Positions 12,080-21,651 of a stretch of 64,000 bases of DNA are shown piece after piece. How positions within the stretch are numbered: the stretch's first letter is position 1; the number at the start of each line of letters is the position of its first letter. The notes below the pieces were generated by a model. That model did no database searches, was not told the origin of the DNA, and was given only the letters and a program-made list of their open reading frames with translations. The position numbers were made by a program, and so were the translations under genes. The DNA is from Albifimbria verrucaria (lineage: Eukaryota; Ascomycota; Sordariomycetes; Hypocreales; Stachybotryaceae): contig JAHREC010000018.1 in NCBI GenBank assembly GCA_020081605.1, forward strand, positions 6,386,001-6,450,000, read 5' to 3'.

Positions 12080-12704
12080 TTTATTAGTTTAGTGGCGAAA
12101 GTACGATGGATGAAATTGTCAAAAGCAGGTTGGGATGAAAGCACAAGAGCTACGGCTTGCGGCGGAGAGACGCAGCATGGGATTCATAATCTGGAGATGC
12201 TGCGGGGTTATCAGGTGACATGATTTTGATTGTGAAGAGGGCGGCCTTACAGGTGACCAACCTTTGTTATACATCATAAATGCTACAAATGTGACCCCAA
12301 CTCAACACCATTGTCCGCAATCGATGTACACAGTTTCGAGACTTGAACGCCGTGTTGTACAGAAATTGGCTTGAGCATGATCCATGCCGGTTGTTGCAAT
12401 TGAATAAGATCGCGTAATAAGTGGAACACTGTCACACGTGTACAATGTCCGTTTATGAAGGGATTTTACCATCTACCGAGTTTCTTCATTTCCTGATTCT
12501 TGGACCTGGCAGACGGCATCCTCAGCTAGAATGAGAAAACCTGAATTCCCCTTCAGTATTGTCAATAAATAGTTATGTTCTTCCATATTGGATACTATAA
12601 CCACATTCCTCAGCTAGACTCTATTGTTCAGCCAGTTTAAAAGCACAAATATTACAGAGCCAAGCATAAGAAGTTTTATATACACTAAATAGTATAATCA
12701 AGCT

Positions 12705-13171
12705 TACTTCTTCTGATCCTGCTGCACATGTGCACGGACCTCTATTTCTACCCTCATGTTGTCAAATGCCAACCTTGGTACACCAAGGCAAGTCCAGACT
12801 GATGATTGGGACAATATTGCTTCAAACAGCGGACCATTATAGTCATAGCCTCGTCATTGTAAGGTAGGTTGTTGGACCGAAGGAAGAAAACATACTCCCA
12901 GCCACGTGCTCCAGCTAGCTTTAAAGTGTGTTCAACGTTCTTGAATGCCTGCTCGATTTGAACCTCGATATTGGTGTCGATCTCATCGGTATCTCGATTA
13001 CAGCCTCCCAATAACCAATCACTTAAATACAGGCACAAATTTCATATTCCATCACTCACCCTGACCGGCACATTCAATAACGTCACCGACACGGACAGCT
13101 TGACTGTACTAGAAGTTCTTCTTATCTAGCTCGCCATAGCCTTCATACGAAGTATATTTGAGATGAGACAT
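12705..13171 (-). pseudogene. RidA/YjgF-family protein with internal TAG stop
   Basis: Minus-strand exon 1 (ATG at 13169-13171, MSHLKYTSYEGYGELDKKNF) is followed by TAG at 13109-13111 and then YSQAVRVGDVIECAGQG. An intron (GTGAGTG to TTGGGAG) leads to CNRDTDEIDTNIEVQIEQAF, KNVEHTLKLAG, MTIMVRCLKQYCPNHQ and, after one missing base, WTCLGVPRLAF and VEIEVRAHVQQDQKK. This is the YjgF/YER057c/UK114 fold (reactive-intermediate deaminases and relatives found in many fungal metabolite clusters). The stop stands where a Trp (TGG) would fit, so it is one G to A change. That matches the RIP that destroyed the other copy of this segment. The gene is probably dead, unless the TAG is a base-call error. The frame break near 12,800 looks like the homopolymer deletions seen elsewhere. 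Confidence 0.75.
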
Positions 13172-13385
13172 AATACAATGTTGATATGATGTGATTTGAT
13201 GTTGGTACTGGTAGAAAAGGTAAATCCACGAATAATTGATATGTATATCTTAACAGTAATCTCTATCTGGATTGGCATGGTGACCTTTTTCAATTCCATG
13301 CTAGTGAGGATGATTTGATATGAGAAACAGTTGAGTGTTCACAGGTGGGTTAAAATAGTGGCATTTGTCAGCCTGATTATAAATG

Positions 13386-14143
13386 TGTTATGACGTTGAA
13401 GCGTTCCAGCCAGGGACGCACCAGGCGAGCTCGATTTGGAATGTGGTTAGTGTCCTTTATAGCTCCCTCGATAATATAACTAAATGTCTCCTTCAGATCA
13501 GTGAAGCACAGACTAAGGAGAAGCTCCGCAACTTCTTAGTCATATATCAGTACATAAAGAAACTTGGTATTGTTCTGTCGATGCTAGATACGTCATGAAG
13601 GTCTTCATAAATCCATTACATGCTGTGACTTTTATCATCAAGAGATTTATCAGGCCTTCAACCTATTTTATCCGCTTCCAATTGGCCAGATTATTAGTTT
13701 GCTACTTAATCTGTGCCTTACCAATCTCAAGGAAACACAAGGCAATACTTTGGATGAGCTCCTATTTGCTCTTTGTTTGTAAATACGATTCCTAAAGCAA
13801 TGCATTTTATTAAACGCTTGAATAAACTTAACAAAAACAACCTCAAGTCTCTTACCGTCCTGGAATCCCAATTTTAAGTGAGTAGAAAGTTTGCAGATAC
13901 TCACTTCACCAATTCACCTAGCAATCATACCCGTCTTTGATTAGTACCTCTTGCCTCTCTCTCTATTTAGTGTTATTGGCTCAATCGACTTCACTCTTAG
14001 GGGTTTACTACACAAACGGTTCACTTGTGCTAGTTGCTATATCCTTAATCTGTCTAACATGCAAGGTAGTTATGGTTGCCACGGCTAGCATGAGCAGCAG
14101 AGTACAGGAACTTTCGGCAGCGCCGAAGAAGATAGTAACATAG
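13386..14143 (+). other. Unrecognised degraded coding stretch inside the duplicated segment
   Basis: Several plus-strand open stretches in different frames have protein-like content, for example EKLRNFLVIYQYIKKLG at about 13,520 and LLLNLCLTNLKETQGNTLDE at about 13,700. A likely intron runs from GTTAGTG at about 13,446 to TCCTTCAG at about 13,498. Stops interrupt every frame before 14,143. It may be a decayed gene or one with several missing bases. I cannot assign a family. Confidence 0.35.
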
Positions 14144-14221
14144 CATCGATCGTCTAAGAACACTTCTGTCCACAGCCCTACCCTCCTAGGCTCACATTAT
14201 GTTACTCAAATTTCATCCAAG

Positions 14222-14952
14222 CTACGACCAAAGCGAAGGCCTCTTTCGGTTCCACTCAGAGTTATCTTTTTCAATCTCACCCACCAACCAGGCTGCGACA
14301 TCCGCCCTCTGATTCTTCATAGTCCAACCCTTCTGGCCAACGTACCCAGCCTTGGATATCCGTGGCGGGCCATTAGCAAGGAACCCTAGTCTGAATAAAG
14401 TCCAATCTAATCCGTTTCCAGTGGCGTCTGTGTCAAAAAGTTTGCCAACGCTGACGATATCCTTGTACGCGGAATTGGCAATGATCCGAACCAAAAGTAC
14501 TCCAAGAAAAACTAGGATTGAAAACTCATCTCTAGGATCAGAAATGCTGGGAGTACCCATAGCGAGAATTCGCTTGACATTACCTTTCTTCATTAATGGG
14601 AAGACCAAGCGATAGGCATCTGTGAATGGAGTACCGATAACATTTCCAGTTGGCCCAAGTAGAGAAACAACAACATCTTGCCCTCTTATTGCTTCACTCA
14701 ATCGCTCGGCGTCGGTCAGTTCACCTTGAAATATCTGCACTTCCTATTGTCAGTGAACATCATACAGACACTTGAACGGGGAGAGCTTTCCTTAAGTACC
14801 GGGCTTTCCATGATATCCGAAGGAATTTTTGCCGGATTCCTGGCATATATCGTAACAGAGTGGCCATGGTTCAAGGCTTCCCGAACCGTCAAAATACCAG
14901 TGGGGCCGGTGGCACCAAGAATGAGGACTTTCTTGGTATGATTTGCAGACAT
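14222..14952 (-). CDS. NmrA-like NAD(P)-binding oxidoreductase
   Basis: Two exons from the ATG at 14950-14952 encode an atypical SDR. The N-terminus KKVLILGATGPTGILTVREA carries the GxxGxxG dinucleotide motif. An intron (GTACTT to GTGCAG, about 14,801 to 14,736) precedes IFQGELTDAERLSEAIRGQD and VVVSLLGPTG. The C-terminal half contains RILAMGTPSISDPRDE, NGLDWTLFRLGFL and a final NSEWNRKRPSLWS. Length is about 220 residues, normal for the short NmrA/NAD(P)H-binding group (PF13460-like). The frame is unbroken, although it sits in the duplicated segment whose second copy is RIP-destroyed. Role is probably a reductase or redox sensor; substrate unknown. Confidence 0.8.
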
Positions 14953-15190
14953 TGTTGTGATGATTGAATGATTCCGAAGTTTTCGGTGCAATTCTTCCAA
15001 CTATAAATTATGTATTTTCCTTGGGTTGGGGGTTCTCAGGTACGGGGTGAAGCGTGCATTTATTCACCGAACCACTTAGACTCAATATAGTTCCGTGATG
15101 ACCAACCGGATACAAATTGTATCCGGTCCCACCCATCGATGTTATAAATTTGATAAACCATGTCTCTGCTTACAAACTGTGTTGGAATAC
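14953..15190. other. 5' flank of NmrA gene, end of duplicated segment
   Basis: Non-coding as far as I can see. The last part (about 15,100-15,190) is still clearly recognisable in the second copy at about 24,590-24,690, which is one of the less mutated parts of that copy. Confidence 0.5.
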
Positions 15191-15303
15191 AATGCCATGG
15201 CTGCTGCGAGGCATGGTGAAGTGATTCCACTCGAGTACGTTGCTTGCAAGAGTACCGCCTGGACTTTCTGAGGCCTAACTTCTGCCCAGTATGGAATATA
15301 GCG
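15191..15303 (+). pseudogene. Fragment of PF04199 cyclase gene (exon 2, intron 2, start of exon 3)
   Basis: About 113 bp closely match 26,911-27,010 within the intact cyclase gene, including the shared core GCCATGGCTGCTGCGAGGCA and the following intron with its flanking exon. The match stops abruptly after ATGGAATATAG. The fragment encodes MAAARHGEVIPLE-like residues and then intron sequence, so it cannot function. It abuts the right end of the duplicated segment in the same orientation, suggesting that it marks a recombination junction. Confidence 0.8.
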
Positions 15304-16958
15304 ATAGAGTACGCGGTAAAAACCATCTCAGCAATGTCTACTTCCGCTTTCAGACCGGAACTTTGGGCAGGCCAACCTGAGCCTTGACTAAGCAGCCCAG
15401 AGCTGTGGCTGAGGCTGCCAGAACCTGACTGGTAAGTTGGGGCCATCTTCACCTTTTGTAGAGTAGAATACAGGTGTCTCCAAGTTGAGGCTCTGTCTGT
15501 TCCTGTCAAATGTGAGCTTCTGATGCTGGTGTTTGGGTACCATTTGCTTAGAGTAGGTCTAGATTTAAGGATTAAAACCCTATCCCCTTGACGGTGGTAA
15601 GGCTCCAGGCGTATTATCAGTACATGAAGCTACTAGCTCAGTACGATTATGTACAAATTTAAAACGATTTCTAATTGTATTGTTTGTACTCGATACGTCG
15701 CTGGAGCCTTAGCACTCGTAGGGGAATGTAACCCGACTTAGGACGCTTCTCGATGACGGTACTCATCTTTTGGGTGACGGTAGCCGGCAGTATCTTAGCG
15801 TTAGCTCGTAGCGCCTACAACTCCTCAGCCTAGTACTTCTTCTTGCTGGGCTCGAGCTTCTTCTCGAGCTTCTTCTCGAGCTTTTTCTCAAGCTTCTTCT
15901 TTAGCTCCACCTCGATCCACCCTTTAGCAAGCGACTGCTGGGTGTTGGGGCTCTTCTTTGCCTGGCGTCGCTACTCTTTGCATCGTCCAACAGGAGAACA
16001 GAACCCCTTTGACTACGCCACGTGCAAATGAGTCAAGGATGCTATTGAACTGTCTCGAGATCAACTGAACCATCTCCAACAGCGACTATAGACACCCGAG
16101 TCCTTGGTATCATAAGACTTTACGGTCCCGCTTCGAGTTTCTCTCCTTTACTCGTTCGTCGGGTGCCTTTACCAGGTGACTACCTAGTATTATTATACAT
16201 AGATTTGTATTCGAGGTAACAGACTCTGATTTTCCCGATTACTTACGACATTTTATCGTGACATCTCATTATTTTGCTCGCCCTGGGATTGGATACTTAT
16301 CACAGAAACTGATCTCTTCCTCCTTGGGAGCCTGCTTTGTGGAAGGGGTTGCAAGGGCGGCAGACCTGATGGCGGCGGTGGGACTGGAGCGGTAGTGGTA
16401 AGATCGAGAACCACAGCGACAGACCTGACGGCGGCAAAGGTGGATGCGACGGCGATGACGGCAGCAGGACCGGGAGGAGCGATGGGAGGGCCGGGGGCGA
16501 CAGGAGCAGAAAGGAGAGGAGCAGTGGAAGCAAGAGCAGCGGTCCGCCTGAATGTATGGGAGCCTTGTCCCGATGTAGCGGTGGTTTCAGTTGAGGTGGT
16601 TGCATAGGAGAGTGTAATTGTGATGGTTAACAGAGGTAAAGGTGGACAGGAAATTTATCCGTATTAAAAATGTGGGTGGGTGGTAGAGTATTCCTCTGGT
16701 GACTTTTCTCGGGTAGTCCAAACAGGTTGAAGCTGTTGCTCAAAAGCGAAAGCAGAGCCTTTGACATGAAAGGAGTCCTTGAATGGCAAATCTCCTTACA
16801 ATATTTTTTGCTATGCAACATGTTTAGAATGCTTCGAGGCTCGTATAAAAAGGTACTATCTGCATGCACAACCTTGAACCTACCTTTTCACAATCTTTCA
16901 CTCTCAGTATCCATACAAAACGGATTCCATCGCCCGCAACACTAGAGACTGAAGAAAG
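15304..16958. other. Relic and low-complexity region
   Basis: On the minus strand about 15,690-15,960 reads as a broken coding relic with a Lys/Glu-rich tract and the phrases ALRANAKILPATVTQKM and VIEKRPKSGYIPLRVLRL, interrupted by stops. This may be a decayed mobile-element or structural protein gene; I do not recognise it. About 16,370-16,610 is G-rich simple sequence giving Ala-rich or Pro-rich frames without family resemblance. No intact gene is supported. Confidence 0.4.
15839..15905. repeat. Imperfect 12-bp tandem repeat
   Basis: About four to five imperfect copies of CTTCTTCTCGAG lie in tandem. On the minus strand they would encode repeats of Lys-Lys-Leu-Glu within a broken frame. Confidence 0.8.
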
Positions 16959-17520
16959 CTGCCCGTCCACAGGCGCTTTGACGAGATTCTGGGTGGTGTT
17001 TACCACCAGAATCAAGTTTTTGTTCTCACGAGTGGAACAGGGTTTGGAAAGTCGACCCAAATCATGCAGGCTCTGGCGTACAATGAGTATGCCAGTGGTA
17101 AACGTGTTGCCTGCAGCCAGTCTCGCCCGCCTTGCCGCAACTTCATTGGCCGGGCGTGTCGCCGAGGAGATGGGCGTTACGCTTGGTGAAGAGGTGGGCT
17201 ACCAGATTGGTGGCAAGAAGATGCTGGAAAGAGGGGCAAGAAGGCGAGTCTGGTCTACATGACCGAAGGTGTTTTGCTCGGCCAGCAGTGCCAGGACAAG
17301 GGTCTGTCCAACTACTCATGCATCATCACTGACGAAGCGCACGAGCGGACCATCGAGACGGACCTTTTGATGGCGACATTGAAGCAGATCCTGCGTCCCT
17401 GATCGGATCCCAAGGTATGCTCATCGTTATAATTTGTTTATAATATAGATAACAAGATCTAGGTCATCATCATGTCGACCACCATGAATGCTAGACTGTT
17501 TCAACATACTTCACCAACTG
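16959..17520 (+). pseudogene. Truncated DEAH-box RNA helicase relic
   Basis: The translated relic begins LPVHRRFDEIL and carries a degraded P-loop (GTGFGKST, where GETGSGKT/S is expected). It then shifts frame to LAATSLAGRVAEEMGVTLG and EEVGYQIGG, shifts again to ASLVYMTEGVLLGQQCQDKG, and reaches DEAHERTIETDLLM (motif II) and, after a retained intron (about 17,416-17,462), VIIMSTTM (motif III region) and NARLFQHTS. These are motifs I to III of Prp43/Prp22-type DEAH helicases. Only about 190 of the usual 700 or more residues are present, and there is a stop before the intron. The retained intron shows that it arose from a DNA-level copy, not a processed transcript. It is non-functional. Confidence 0.8.
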
Positions 17521-17848
17521 TGACGAGACTTCGGGCGTTTACCATTGGAATCAAGTTTTTGGCCTCTACACTAGCCCTTTACTTTTAACCTACTATAATA
17601 TTGAGAATTTTATACGAATTTTCTACGTATTTAATTCGTTCTATTTTAGTCGACCAACGACACGCTTGTCGTTGCTTTGATCTCCGCACCATAGACAGGA
17701 TCTGCCTTGGCGCTGGGCGGAGTTCCGCCGCAAAGTAGGGCCACCTTGGCAGCATTTAAGAGACATGCCGACGCCCTCTTATTAGGTTGATTGATGCTTT
17801 TACTGCGTTATTGTCACTCAGAAAAACACAAGTTATCAACTGAAAACC
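17521..17848. other. AT-rich stretch then promoter of second NmrA-like gene
   Basis: About 17,580-17,650 is rich in TTCGT/ACGAA-type words also seen near 20,680-20,760 and 21,590-21,650, which may be remnants of one decayed repeat. No coding sequence is supported. Confidence 0.35.
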
Positions 17849-18863
17849 ATGGCTTCTCTCCACAAAGTTACCGTCTTTGGTGTAGGTCAACACCCATGCT
17901 TGCCATGCTTGGCATGTCCGACACACCCCGGCTAACCACATGAACAGGCCTCTGGAAAGTTTGGCACGCCAATCACAGCGGCCCTTATCAAAGCGGGCTT
18001 CGACGTATCCGTAATCAGCCGCCAAGACTCCACTGCCGAGTTCCCCCGGCATCCGAGTGACGCGCGTGCCGTACACCCTCGACGAACTCACCAAAGCCTT
18101 GGCGGGCCAGGATGCCGTCGTGTGCGCCGTCGGTCCCGCCGGCATCAGCCTGCAGCCCGTCATGGTTGACGCCGCAGAGGCCGCCGGCGTGAAGCGCTTC
18201 GTCCTGGACGACTTTGGCTGGGGCCCGTGGTTCAAGGGTCTGCCCGAGTTTGCTGACGTCAAGAAGCAGCGGGCCGCTGGGCCGGATCGTGCGCGTGCGC
18301 TGGCCGAGAAGAATCCGGGCTTTACGTGGTCGAGCGTTGCGACGGGCAACCCAATCAACTGGGTGAGTCTACTGCTTACTCTTTACGATTTACCACTAAC
18401 AGCGATCAGGCTCTGAAGAAATTCCCCTCATGGGCTTTGACATCTCCAAAAGTCAGCCATCATCTACGACTCTGGAACAGAATACATCACCGGAACGACC
18501 CTCGAAGGCATCGGACAAGCCATCGTCGGCGTCTTGCAGCACCCCGAAGAGACAAAGAACCGTTGCCTGAAGGCCATGTCCATTGGCACCTGCCAAAACG
18601 ACCTGCTCGAGGCTTTCAGGGCGGTCACAGGGGAAGAATGGGAGGTTAAGCGGAACACGACCCAGGAACTCTACCGAGAAGGACAAGAAAAACTTGAGCA
18701 AGGGGACCGGACCTGGGTCTGGATCTTGTCTGTGACTCAGTTGTACCTGAAGGATCAAGGACTGGGCCGTGTCGCGACTTCGTGGGAGGCTTCTGACTCG
18801 GCTTTGTTGGGAGTGGTGGAGGTTTCGCCAAAGGAGGTCGTCGCGTCTGTTATGGGGCTTTGA
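17849..18863 (+). CDS. NmrA-like / isoflavone-reductase-like oxidoreductase (GC-rich, frame-broken)
   Basis: Starts at an ATG in a good context (ACCATGG) with MASLHKVTVFG. An intron (GTAGGT to GAACAG, about 17,881 to 17,949) joins to ASGKFGTPITAALIKAGFDV, forming the GxxGxxG-type motif, then VSVISRQDST, LAGQDAVVCAVGPAG, VKRFVLDDFGWGPW and TWSSVATGNPINW. A second intron starts GTGAGTC at about 18,363 and ends GATCAG. The last exon carries SGTEYITGTTLEGI, GVLQHPEETKNRC and VATSWEASDSALLG. The frame changes near 18,045 (C run) and about 18,427 and 18,455 (missing bases). The coding part looks clearly richer in G and C than its AT-rich surroundings, so it may have arrived separately (inference). 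It is a second, divergent NmrA-type gene, not part of the duplicated segment. Confidence 0.7.
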
Positions 18864-20950
18864 GAATGCAGTTTTAAACTGTATTCTTTGACATCTTATT
18901 TAGTATCGTACTTGTTTTTGATTCGCATTGTCTTCGTGAAAGTCTTCGTATTTTACCACCCGTTATAGCTATTAGACGTAGATACATCAGCCTGCTCTTG
19001 CAGCTAGACCCCTTCCTAGTGACCAGCATGACGACATCTACGTCTCCAATCAGCCGTTCAATGCCTTCAATCAATCGAGATGGCTTGCTAAACGAGTCTT
19101 AGGCCCACGGCGTGGTTTGCTGGCGCCGGGTCAGGCCGTTGGCATCGTATTTAGGCAACTCGACGGGGCCCTGGGAGCGGTCTCGGGATGGTCAATGGAA
19201 GGCAGAGGACGCCGCTGGCTATGTCGATTGACGTCGTATTGGTGGATGGCGTGCCTCTGCCTGTTTCCGATACCCTTTGTCAGGAAGCAGACGTTGGGTG
19301 CATCGCCAAAAGTCTGGGTGCTGACTGTCGTTGTCAAAGGTGGCTGGGCTGGTGGTCAAGGTGTTGGCTGTCCGTTGTTGAATGGTGGCCTTTGAGCTCT
19401 AGCCAGGGCCCCGTGGCAGGATGTATCCAGGAGGCCTTGTGAGCTACGCACGCGACAAAGAACGTGGTTCCACGAGAGAGTTGGGTGATTTATTCAAAAT
19501 GCAATGGCGCGCTCAGCTCAGACGGAACGGACCAACCGTAGAATTTAGGTACGCAAAAATGATCAGACGGGATGATACTGTTTCCGACGTACGAATTAAA
19601 CTACTCTCGCCTTCCATGTTTTCCAATACCAAACCCTCGGACCTTTGCCTAATGAGATGACAAGTTTAGCTAAAAGACTCTGAATCAAACTTCCGATTGC
19701 CAATATGCAGCCACTCATTTGTAGATTTTAGTACTAAAATTCGGTACCTAGATACCCTGGTAGAAGCTTACGATTTAAGTATGAATGGAGACGAAGAAGG
19801 TAGGTATGCTGGTCTCTGCTTCGTGCTGGTAGATGCAGCTAAGTGAGCAAGATACAGAGACTGCCCGGCATATTGCCATTTTAGAGAGCCGAAACTTCCA
19901 AGGCTTGAGAATGAAGAGGCTGCCCTACGGTCAAGAAGGGGCTGTGGCTTGCAAGGCGGGCTGTGGCAGGCATGCATACGTGATGCATGCCCGAAATGTT
20001 AAGCGGACGCTCCTTCTCCCGTGGGAGCACCCGCCCATGGAGCATCCGCGAGTGACGTCCCACTCAACTTTGAGCCACAGATTCTCGAGCACCAGGAACC
20101 GAGAACCAGGGAAAAGGTCGGCCGGAACTCGGCTGGTATGTACGGGGTATAGCGGTAGATCAAGCTTCATGATGCTAATGAACGAGTGCGCGAGGAGGAA
20201 GGTACCTGGAATTAACGAGTCTGCAGATCTCTAATACAGGGCGCAGTAGTCGCCGACTTCCAGCGCATTCTACACATTGAAATAGTTCTCAAGAAATCAA
20301 GTTCAAGTACTAGAATCTCCTTTGATGGTCTCTTATAATCTGTAAACTTGATTGATAATTAATGCGTGTTTTCTGGTCGAGCTCTATGTAGCTCAAGTTT
20401 TTCTGTTTCTGTTCTTTTGCTCACTACTTGCTCACTTCTCAGTCTCAGTCTCTCAGCCTGTGTGGCTTCACGGGCGTCGACCTGCTCTGGACCTCCGGTT
20501 CCAGATCATTGTCCCTCATGGGTGCATACCCCTTCCTTTTCCACAGCAAAGGGATGCTTCAGTACCATGCCCGCCCGAATGCCCATCTTATTTCGCGACC
20601 TTTATCCACGATGCAACAAGTGCAACACAATATATACCACACTTTAAGCGGGTTTATTAGCGTTATATTGCCTATTCTTATTCGAAGTTTCTTCGTAGTT
20701 TATTCGATTTTTCGTCGTATTTTAATCGTTTAAACTTCGTATTTTATTCGTAGGTATTCCAATCTATTCTTACCTTATTTATAATTGGCCGCCTGCTTCT
20801 GGAGCAAGCCTGGGGCTCAAGGAAGGAACACCCGGCTACCAATAAGGTCACCCAGTTCCGCAACTTGGACGGGAACTCCTCATCATCTTATCATGAACAA
20901 ACAGCAGTCTCTCAGCCTCGCTTTGCAAAGACTCAGACCACGGCGTCGCG
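18864..20950. other. Relic-rich region without a supportable gene
   Basis: Short open stretches occur on both strands, for example about 19,110-19,400 (GC-rich) and about 20,350-20,640, where a plus-strand frame reads LLWTSGSRSLSLMGAYPF. I recognise none of them and each is closed by stops. About 20,650-20,760 is AT-rich with repeated TTCGTATTTTA-like words. It looks like decayed inserted DNA. Confidence 0.35.
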
Positions 20951-21591
20951 ATGATTTTCAGAATCACCGAGCCCATTGGCTTCGAGTCGTTCGGACCCCA
21001 GCACATCGACCTAACAAACCGCACCGTGGAGACTGACACCTTCACCACCGACATGGCGATGTGGAACTACTCGCGCGATGTTTGGACGGAATGCCAAAGC
21101 GTCCTCACTGCCTTGCCTCTTCGGCATCCCTTGTGGAGGATCGACGAGTCTGCCGGGTCGACTGTGTGGGCTGTCGCGACAAACTCTCCGCCTCCTTCTG
21201 CGCCATTGCCCGACTTTGACGTCCTTCTGGCATCGATTGACGCATAGTTCTCAGGTCATGATCTTATCCACGATACGACGATTGCAATGTGAACTTCAAG
21301 AGTCTGGGAGAGCTGGTGCACCACTGCCGGGATACCCATGGGTCTGGCACAAACGTCCCACGATGCACACCCGCTGTTCCTGATCAAGACGCGAAAGACA
21401 CTGCGTTCTGGGAAGAGGCCACAGCTTGCCCCGAGGATGGCTGCGGCAAGACATTCGAAACCAAGACGGATCTTGACCAACATCTGCGACGTTCCCACAG
21501 CGACGAGCGACCCTACAAGTGCGATTATCCAGGGTGGGCCTTCGGGCAAAGGAGGCATAAAGATGTTGAAACAGTCCGATTACAAGCGTAG
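20951..21591 (+). pseudogene. Truncated C2H2 zinc-finger protein relic
   Basis: The plus strand first reads MIFRITEPIGFESFGPQHID and on to LPDFDVLLASIDA before a stop at about 21,245. About 21,289-21,591 encodes LGELVHHCRDTHG, then a classic finger CPEDGCGKTFETKTDLDQHL-RRSH and the start of a second (YKCDYPG) that runs out of frame and ends. The finger has the Cys-x4-Cys and His-x4-His spacing of fungal C2H2 proteins. The coding sequence stops where the AT-rich block begins, so the gene is cut, probably by the insertion or rearrangement that placed the RIP-mutated copy here. Treating the upstream frame as the same gene is inference. Confidence 0.6.
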
Positions 21592-21651
21592 AAAAGACGT
21601 TTTATTTTAGAAGATATTCCGTTGAATCTACGAATTTTATTCGTTTTTATC

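Larger units (their letters stand above)
12156..15198 (+). repeat. Duplicated ~3.04 kb segment, lightly mutated copy
   Basis: This stretch is repeated in the same orientation about 9.5 kb downstream (21,652-24,700). The left end is recognisable by GCGGCGGAGAGAC at about 12,158 against GCGGCGGAGAGACT at about 21,654. The right end falls near 15,190-15,198. The positional offset stays between about 9,493 and 9,503 along the whole length, so the copies are colinear with almost no insertions. The differences are overwhelmingly C to T and G to A in the downstream copy. This copy carries a RidA-family gene with a TAG stop, an unrecognised coding stretch and an intact NmrA-like gene. Confidence 0.85.

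Noticed and set aside
15060..15509. 149-codon minus-strand open frame
   Set aside because: It overlaps the duplicated-segment end and the cyclase fragment antisense, with no family resemblance.
16300..16607. Proline-rich (minus) or alanine-rich (plus) proteins
   Set aside because: Both frames come from GC-rich simple sequence and lack any recognisable domain.
17756..18358. 200-codon minus-strand open frame
   Set aside because: It is the antisense shadow of the GC-rich NmrA-like gene.
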